DNA of 64,000 nt, taken from Thalassia testudinum. Its lineage: Eukaryota > Streptophyta > Magnoliopsida > Alismatales > Hydrocharitaceae. The notes below the pieces were generated by a model that saw only the letters and a list, made by a program, of their open reading frames with translations, ran no database searches and was not told the DNA's origin. Location: contig JAZHRO010000062.1 in NCBI GenBank assembly GCA_037157565.1, positions 1,860,001-1,924,000 on the forward strand. Direction: 5' to 3'. Positions 56,990-64,000 of this stretch are shown here, in pieces. A program made the translations under genes and the position numbers. Numbering within the stretch: the first letter of the stretch is position 1; the number at the start of each line of letters is the position of its first letter.

Positions 56990-59262
56990 CTAGTTAGCGT
57001 TAAGTTTAACGTCATTTGCCGGACCTGAACCCAAAAAATGAATGACCAGATTAATGGGTTGAGTCAGGATTAAAATGAAGATATGGTCATACAGCGTAAG
57101 GATCAGTGATCCACAAATGCGAATTAGTTGATGGTGAATACCAAGCCCAAAAGGTTGGAACAATAAAGTAAACAGGCTTGAAACTATTTGCATCCAGATG
57201 CTACAAAAGAGAGAAACATTAGTGCAGGTGCCAGAGTGAAAAGTAGATAGTGGCAACCTTAAGAAGTGATGCATGAGGAAGGTAGATGAGGTGGATACAG
57301 GGTGGTTTGTGGGGAATAAATCATATGGGTCCTGAAAGTGATGGGAAATGAAAGGAGGAACCTGAGTGGTGTAGTCTAAAATGGTATAGGAAACCACTTC
57401 ACAAGGCAAGTTAGGTATGGATGGATGTTGATTAGGTGAGTCAACTAAGATCAAGTGGTACATTTCAATAGTTTCAGACTTATCAGAATCCTCAATTTTA
57501 TCCTTGAGGTGATAAAAAATCTTACTTAAGTCGCCCAAATCATGATGCAAGTCTTCAAGTGTAATGGATGGAAATTCATTATTCCTTAGAATCACAGCCC
57601 TAGGGGGAGTAAGATCGGGGTTTAGATTAGTCAATACCTCAAATCCTTTTTGTTTTGTGGACTTTTGAATTTGATCCCAATTGTTTTTCTCTTAAATTAC
57701 ATCTTCTAAGGGAATGTTTTCCTGTTCCTCATTAGTCAAATCAAACTCCTCAGGATTCCATGATTCAGCTAAATTCTTTGCTTCTTTAGATCCTCATAAG
57801 TCATCCCTAGTAATTCTGCAATTTCTTGAACATCTTTTTCATAAGGGGATTGTCTGATGTGTTCAATCTCAAGATGTTGAGGATAAGAGTCAGGGTTTTT
57901 CTCAAGACTCTGGTGGATGGGAAGAGAAGGGTGCGAATTAGCTAAAACAGAAGTGATGGCAGATTCAGCTTCTATATGGGATATCTTAGAATGATTAGTA
58001 TCGCCAACTCCAGATATCGAATAGTTTAAGCACATCTGATCATAGTAATCCTCAGACAAGAACAGATCAGAGCCATCTAACCATGCTTGGTTGGGAGTGT
58101 CACTATCCCTAATCTTTCTATATTCTTGATCTTGCTATGATTTTCCCAAATTATCAATGTAGTCCAATTGCGTGTCTTTAAACATAGAAAACTCATACTC
58201 CAGCCCACCATGGATTGGTTCCTCAAAATAAAAAGGTTGCAATTCAGGGCCTAAATCAAGATGTATTTCTTCAAGTGAGTCTTTCTCCTCAAAGTCAGTT
58301 TCTGGGATATCAAAATTATTTATTAGTTCAACTATAGGCCTAGGTAGGATCTGTCTTGCACAATCACAGGGCTGGTGGGTGGGCTTGGTGTATGTAGAGG
58401 TTGGGATTGGATAAGATGTCATACTTAAGGTTGTATCCTCAACCTTGAGTGGCTTACCACCAACTTGTGACATACTCAGACCAGGTTTATCACCTTTTGC
58501 TTTCTAGATTCTATTGAGCTATTTTGTCAGATTATCTATATTTCTTTTATTAGCTTCTCTCATCCCTTGGACTACTTGGAGTAATGGGGTGATCTCAGGA
58601 TCACCGCCATGGTTAGGGATTTGATCAGGTTGACGATAATAATTTCCAGGATTTCTTTCCTCAGTTGAATCAAAATATCTATCATCTGAATACCTAGGGT
58701 AAGAATCATATCCTTGGTTTGGTGTTGTAGGGTTATCCCAATGAGAAGGTGAAGTTCTTTGGGTGGAATTGGGATAATTTGTAAAGTGATTTTTAAAATA
58801 GGATTGATATTCTAGGTATTGGGATTCTGAGGCATATCCCTGATTTAGGGAGAGATGAGTTTGGCTGAACTGGTCAAGATAGTTGGTCATGCCAATCAAG
58901 TGCTAGTCCTACATGGAGAGTGTCTTTTGAGGTTGTAGAGATCCTTGATATCCAGTGATTCATGTGGGATTCGAGGTAGGCCTAGCTATACCCGGGGAAT
59001 ATGAGGTGTAGGAAAGGGAATCAAGTCCTGGGTGTTGAGGAGAGTTCTCCCATCCTGACGAAGTTGAAGTAAGGGAAGGGTTGGATAGGTAGAAAAGGAG
59101 GAAGTGTGAGGCAAAAGAGTATGGGTCCATGGTTTCCTCCTCAATCAGTTCTTCCTCATGGCAATTAGTCATTGGAATGTATTCAGAAAAATTATGTCTT
59201 CTCCTTAGTTTACTCTCTAAAGGTGGTACAAAGTCAGGGTTTAGAGAGCTTTTGACATCCAT
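56990..59262 (-). pseudogene. Decayed ORF of E, related to the acidic ORF of F
   Basis: One frame runs 59262 to about 57769 through stops at about 58960, 58920, 58914, 58519 and 58135. It then continues in another frame 57634-56990. Many of these stops are TAG/TGA that fit decayed CAG/CGA. It has an N-terminal part (MDVKSSLNPDFVPPLESKLRRR), an N/Q/Y-rich middle (YDSYPRYSDDRYFDSTEER, then LLQVVQGMREANKRNIDNL) and an acidic part (FEEKDSLEEIHLDLGPELQ, MSEDYYDQM). The end, FGLGIHHQLI, parallels FGLHHQLTNL in F. The function is unknown. The first half recalls a gag-like Q/N-rich region, but I see no firm gag motif. Confidence 0.55.
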
Positions 59263-59357
59263 GTACCAAAAGAAAGTTAATAGACGAGAGAATACCCCAT
59301 CCTTTCAATACAAGCAATCAAACTGGTTCTTAGAGTGTTATCCCTAAATAGACCTGA
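59263..59357 (-). other. Leader piece of E left of D6
   Basis: A short non-coding stretch between the E ORF start and the D6 target site CCTGA (59353-59357). It continues at 62018. Confidence 0.5.
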
Positions 59358-62017
59358 TGATGGGAACATCATCATGAGCCATAACTAGCTCATTTTGACT
59401 CAGAAAAGAGAACAAAAGCTCCTACATAACCAACTGGAGGTCCTAACTCAATGAATAACCATTCTGAGAGAAAAGTAAGAAACAAGCGGTAAAACTGTAA
59501 TTTTACCATTGCAGTACAACAATGGGATTTCTCATGGGCTAAACACAGGTCAAATGGTCTTAAGAAAAAATGTGGGTTGGTTCAAACAGAAAAGGGTTCA
59601 TGTGAATTCTAGGAATTAAATGACTTCCTGTAACCCTAAAACAGGTCCACCTAATTTAACAAGGTTCTGGTCCGAATAAAATTTACCTAAACCCTCTAAA
59701 AATCATGGAAAAATATCCTCTAAGGTTTAGAACTTTCAATTTGGCTCTTAGAACCTATTTTGACTTAAACTGGGGTCTCAATCAAATGTTTGCCCTAAAT
59801 TAGGTTTTTACGTAAATTACCCAGTCAAACGTGGTCAAACCCAAAATCCAACTTCACCATTGGATTCCTTCGGTCCAAATTAGGATTTTACCAAAATTTG
59901 GACCTAAGGGGAATTCACCATATCCTACTTTGCAAACAAGTCCAACCTAATTACATTTCTACCCCTAACTTTTGAAAACTTCTGCAGAAACCCCCCTATC
60001 TTTATCTTCATTCTTTGCAATTAGATCCCTTCACCATTATAGCGGAGGGAATCTTACTCTGACGAGTTTTCGAGGGAAAGATCTCCCTGATTCCTCAGAG
60101 AATCCCCTTCAAAATTGAAAGGGAGATTATCTGAGAAATCTCCTCCAATCTGAACACAATTCTAAGCTTGATTTGGTACCCAATCTCTCATGCGAATGCA
60201 TGAGAGATTTGGGTCTCATTTGACCTTCCATCTCCGGCGAGGTTGCCGTGCTTGGGGCTTCCAAGCACGAAACCTTCCTCCAGAGCCTATTAAAGCAAAC
60301 CCAAAGCCCTCCGCATCCTTCAAGCTTGAAATTGGCCTGAGAAACCCTCTATTTTGTCTCTTCCCCTCCGGTCAATACCTCAGCAAGCTCCGGCGACCCC
60401 CCTTTCTCTCCCTCGTCGCTCTACCACAATACCAATGGTAGGGTTCTCTTCCTCCTCTTCGTCCGCATTGCGTCGCACCAGCCAACGTCCCTGTAGCCCC
60501 TTCATCATCGCCGTCCTCCTCCACTGAGTACTTTGTCTCCGGCGATGGCAATATGAGTCGACTGCCATCTCCGCATCCCCCTTCATCTCCCTACGCACAG
60601 ATAAGTTCTCTCTCTGTTCCCATCATTTTTCTCTCTTTATTTCTTCAAGACATGCCTCGACGCATGCTATCACCCTTACCTTCCTCATCTCCGGCCAGAT
60701 GTCCAGCAAGGCATCCTCGCCGCTCCACGCCTCCATTCGCCTCGCCAATCACCCCATAAGCATCGTTACACCTCACTGACCCTAATCCTTCACTCCACTC
60801 ACCGTGCCAAGCCCCCAGAACGCCCCCGAACACACCCACTTTCACACACATAGGGTGCCCTAGGCACACATGCTTCGGCCGCCCCACGGCACACTGGCCC
60901 CCGCACTACCTTCGCCATGTCTAGGCGAAGCTGTCTGAGCTTTCTGATGAGGTCGCAAGGCTGTTTTCCTGTTGACAGGTGTTGAAGGTCTACCGCCATT
61001 AACAACCGTGAGGAGCTTGCTTGTAAGCCTCCTCCAGGTCTCCTCGCTCCAGGCTATGGGTCCCAGGTGTGTAGAATCCCTTCGCGCTCAACTCCAGACG
61101 AGCGATTAGCACTTAAGCCCCACATAGCTACTGCAATCAAGGAGACTCCTACTGTGGGCACTTGCAAAGGAAGGAGGGACAACATAGTCCCACCTCGGAA
61201 GCTGTCAAGCAGGTGCAGTGGGATAAATTGAAAAAGTGAATACGGCTTATCGCCTCCTGACCACGGGGTGAGGTCCCACTCACCCTCTTACTGCCTCATC
61301 CGCGGCACTGCCCATGCGAACCTGGCCTGACTCGTATACCTGACTTGCACTCCTCACCTATCACGGCACGTCGGTGGGCCTGGTCCTGGGTGCGCACCCG
61401 ACCCGATTACCAGAGAAATGACTCTGGGAGAGCGAGCCTAAGAGAGAAAGAGGAAGAGAGATCACGGGGTGGGTAGGGGTAGGTGTTGCTCTCTCGCAGG
61501 GAAGGAGAAGAAGAAGCCAAGGAAGAAGAGGGCTGAAGCCAGCGAATGCTAAGGAAGGTGAAGGCAAGGACTGAAGAGGAAGAAGTTGAAGGACTGAAAG
61601 AGAAAGAGAAGAAGGAACTAAAGGCAGAAGGAGTCGCCAGAAGGAAAGAAAGAAGAGGAAGGAAGAAAGCCAGCCTTAGACAGAGATCAGAGACAGAGAA
61701 GAGAAAAAGATCAGCAATAGCACTGTAGCAATTACAAGTTTAAGGCGTCTAATTCACAAAATCAAACATCTATTTTTTGTGCTCTTCATATACATTGCTA
61801 TCTAGTGTTTATATTTACATTTTTGCATTATAACTCTGATTTCCATTGCCTATTATATTCAACTTTAAAGTTGTGCTCTTGCTTTTTAAACCCCAATTTG
61901 CTCCCTATGTTCGACCTCGGACTTACAATTTCGAGTAATAAAATCTATTTGTTTTCGAACGATTTCAACTATACTACGACGTATTGATTTTAAAGCATTG
62001 AGCTCGCCCATTAAACA
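59358..62017 (+). mobile_element. Solo LTR D6, inside E
   Basis: The LTR is TGATGGGAACATCATC...CCCATTAAACA, 2660 bp, with a perfect TSD, CCTGA at 59353-59357 and 62018-62022. Family parts are in order: CT-rich block (60190-60760, open frames not conserved), promoter pair 61187-61228, GA-rich tract (61435-61720), a GTCTAATT..AAATCAAAC dyad followed by six T (61744-61778), and an end block near 61898. It is the closest relative of D7. Confidence 0.93.
61187..61228 (+). promoter_or_regulatory. USE-like element plus TATA-like box in D6
   Basis: GTCCCACCTCG at 61187-61197 matches the USE at 10 of 11. GATAAAT at 61222-61228 follows after 24 bases. Confidence 0.55.
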
Positions 62018-62138
62018 CCTGATCCTGGTTCCCCAAAACACGACTAGGTCAGATCAACCCTTGAACTTCTTGGCTGGCCAGAAGGGTGGGACCCCTTAGG
62101 ACACCCCGTATGGTGGGATGTTTACGAGGTGAAATCAG
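62018..62138 (-). other. Leader piece of E between D6 and D7
   Basis: 121 bp of GC-richer non-LTR DNA separates the two inverted D copies. It joins 59357 once D6 is removed. No ORF or primer site is visible. Confidence 0.55.
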
Positions 62139-64000
62139 TGTTTTAAAATAACGCATTGTAATATAGTTGAAATCGCTCAAAAATAATATATTTTATTACT
62201 CGAAGTTTTAAGTCCGAGGTCGAACACAAGGAGCAAATTGGGGTTTAAAAATCAAGAGCATAACTTTGAGAAATTGAATATAATATGCAATGAAAACTAG
62301 AGTTGTAATGCAAAAATGTAAGCACAGAAGAATAAAGAAGTCAATGTATGAAGATAAGCACAAAAATGGATGTCTGATTTTGTGAATCAGACGTCTTAAA
62401 CTTATGATTGCTACAGTGCTTTTATTTCTTCTCTTTCTCTCTTCTCTTTCTCTCTATCTCTGGCTGCTTTCTTCTTCTTCTTCTTCTTCTTCTTCTGCTC
62501 TCGTGCCTATGCCTTAGCTTATTTTCCTTTACCATTTGCTTCTTCTCTTTCTTCTTCTTCTTCTTTCTCTGGCGGCTCCTCTTTCTTCTGCCTTCAGTTC
62601 CTTCTCCTTCTCTTTCTTCTTCAGCCCTTTAGCCTCTCTGATTTCAGCTTCTTCCTCTTCAGCCTTGCCTTCTCCTTCCTTTTCTTTCTCTGGCTTCCGC
62701 CTTCTTCTTCCTTGGCTTCTTCTTCTTTCCTGTGAGAGCAAAACCTACCCCTACCCGCGTGCGCTCTCTCTTCCTCTTTCTCTCTTAGGCTCGCTCTCCT
62801 AGAGCCACTTTCTTGGGTAATCGAATCAGGTACGTGCCCGAGACCAGGCCCACCAGCATGCAGTGGTGGGCGAGGAGTGCAATGTCGATTATACGGGTTA
62901 AGCTAGGTCTGTGGAGGCAAGGTCACAGATGAGGCGGTGAGAGGGTGAGTGGGACCTCACCCCGTGGTCAGGAGGCGAAGAGCTTACTGTAGTTTTTCCT
63001 CTTATTCCGCTGCGGCGCTTCCAGAATTTTTGAGGTGACACTATCTTCCCACCTCCCTTCGCGTGCATCCACAGTAGGCAACGATGCTTGATTACAACGG
63101 CTACTTCGATCTTCAGTGCCAATTGATTGCCTGGATCTGTGCATGAGGGGAGTTCTCGCAACCTGGGGCTATGCACCTGGAGCGGGGAGACCTGGAGAGG
63201 GCTTACAAGCCAGCCGCTTTTGTTAATGGCGGCGGACCTCCAACACTTGTCAACACGAAAATGGCCTTGCAGCCTCGTCAGAAAGCTCAGGAAGCTTTGC
63301 TGAGACACGACGAATGTATTGCGGGGATCGGCGTGGCATGGGGCTGCCGGAGTGTGCGTGCCTAGGGCACCCTGTGTGCGTGAGAGTGGGTGTGTTCGGG
63401 GGGTTTTTTGGGGGTATGGCGTGGTGAGTGGAGTGAGGGTTTAGGATCAGTGAGCTGTTGCAGAGTTTATGGGGTAGTTGGAGAGGTGGATGGAGGTGTG
63501 GAGCGGCGGGGACGCCTCGCCGGAGGTCTGGCCGGAGTTGGAAGGGGTGATGGTGATTGAGTGCGTCGATGCATGTTTTTAAGAGATAAAGAGGGAAAAA
63601 GTGAGTAGAAAGGAGAGAGGACTTCGCTGGGCATAGAGAGATGAAAGGGGATGCAGAGATGTTGGTCGGCTTGTATTGCCGTGGTCGGAGACGAAGCACT
63701 CAGTAGGGGGAGGACGGCGACGACAAAGGGGTTGTAGAGGCGTCGGTGGGTGCGGCGTGATGCGGACAAGCAGGAGGAAGAGGACCCAGCCACTGGTATT
63801 GTGGCTGGGCAATGAGGGAAAGAGAGGGAGGTTGTCGGAGCTTGCTGAGCCACTAGCCGGAGGGGGAAGAGACGATATAGAGGGATTCTCTAGCCAATTT
63901 CAAGCGTAGGAGATGCGGGGTGATTTGGGTATGCTTTTATAGGTCCTGGAGGAAGGATTTGTGCTTGGAAGCTAAGCTTCCAAGCACCTAAGCTCGCTGG
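62139..64000 (-). mobile_element. LTR D7 (D family), runs off the window
   Basis: It starts at its low end TGTTTTAAAATAACGC and reads as the reverse complement of the last 1.9 kb of a D LTR. The parts are the end block near 62225, an AATCAGACG dyad with five T on the minus strand (62362-62394), a CT/GA-rich tract (62410-62740), the promoter pair (63000-63041) and the CT-rich block on the minus strand (63250-63853). The 5' end of the LTR lies outside, so solo or paired status cannot be decided. Confidence 0.85.
63000..63041 (-). promoter_or_regulatory. Decayed USE-like element plus TATA-like box in D7
   Basis: Minus strand GTGTCACCTCA (63041-63031) matches the USE at only 7 of 11. AATAAGA (63006-63000) follows after 24 bases. 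It is assigned by position and by alignment with D6. Confidence 0.4.

Larger units (their letters stand above)
53657..62138 (-). mobile_element. Element E: non-autonomous Athila-derived element, 5' end not found
   Basis: A C-family LTR (53657-55281) with an adjoining PPT on its right makes this a minus-strand element with its 3' LTR at the left. The internal region runs to 59357 and, after solo LTR D6, at least to 62138. It has the two Athila 3' untranslated modules (about 57010-56970 and 56875-56825) and one long decayed ORF, but no protease, RT or integrase. The 5' LTR and primer site lie beyond D7 or are lost. Its internal protein is related to that of F although the LTRs belong to a different family. 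Confidence 0.75.

Overview
The window looks like intergenic heterochromatin of a flowering plant. It consists almost entirely of LTR retrotransposons inserted into one another, and I see no host gene, rRNA or tRNA. The evidence is Athila-type Ty3/gypsy gag-pol with plant-type tRNA-Asp-like primer sites, a Sirevirus-type copia 3' end, 5-bp target-site duplications (TSDs) around TG...CA ends, and premature stops that are all C-to-T or G-to-A changes. I cannot name the species. All alignments were done by eye, so outer boundaries may be off by a few bases except where a TSD fixes them.

Labels used: A = Athila-type element, minus strand. B = Athila-type element, plus strand. C, G, I = solo LTRs. 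D0-D7 = eight copies of one long LTR family of about 2.7 kb. E and F = non-autonomous, Athila-derived elements. H = an LTR that is probably the 3' LTR of B.

Layout. 1-463 is the end of an I-family LTR. 464-4709 is the 3' end of a Sirevirus-like copia element (ORF remnant, repeated polypurine tracts, 3' LTR) with solo LTR D0 inside it. 4710-6770 is unassigned AT-rich DNA, possibly B leader. 6771-37034 is the body of B, broken by C at 7395 (C holds complete element A at 8596-22234, and A holds solo LTR D1), by D2 at 23154 (D2 holds D3) and by I at 29132. 37035-49273 is element F, with D4 and D5 as its LTRs and solo LTR G inside D5. 49274-51823 is a gypsy 3' end with LTR H. 51824-53656 is unassigned. 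53657-62138 is element E on the minus strand, split by D6 at 59358. D7 (62139 to the window end) lies inverted next to D6.

How the parts relate. A and B carry the replication genes gag, protease, reverse transcriptase, RNase H and integrase, but both are dead. A has eleven nonsense codons in pol by my count and a protease Asp-to-Asn change. B has frameshifts, one of them inside the RT FMDD motif. E and F lack pol, yet they keep the Athila 3' untranslated modules and code for an acidic protein I do not recognise. F's version is unusually open. Such elements would need replication proteins supplied in trans.

The most notable signal is in the D LTRs. All eight copies carry, at the same internal place, a match to the plant snRNA upstream sequence element, followed after exactly 24 bases by a TATA-like box. 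That is the spacing of Pol III-type snRNA promoters. Other notable signals are a zinc-knuckle ORF behind B's integrase bracketed by a duplicated motif, G-box palindromes that stay palindromic while diverging, and a hairpin shared by the elements just before the PPT.
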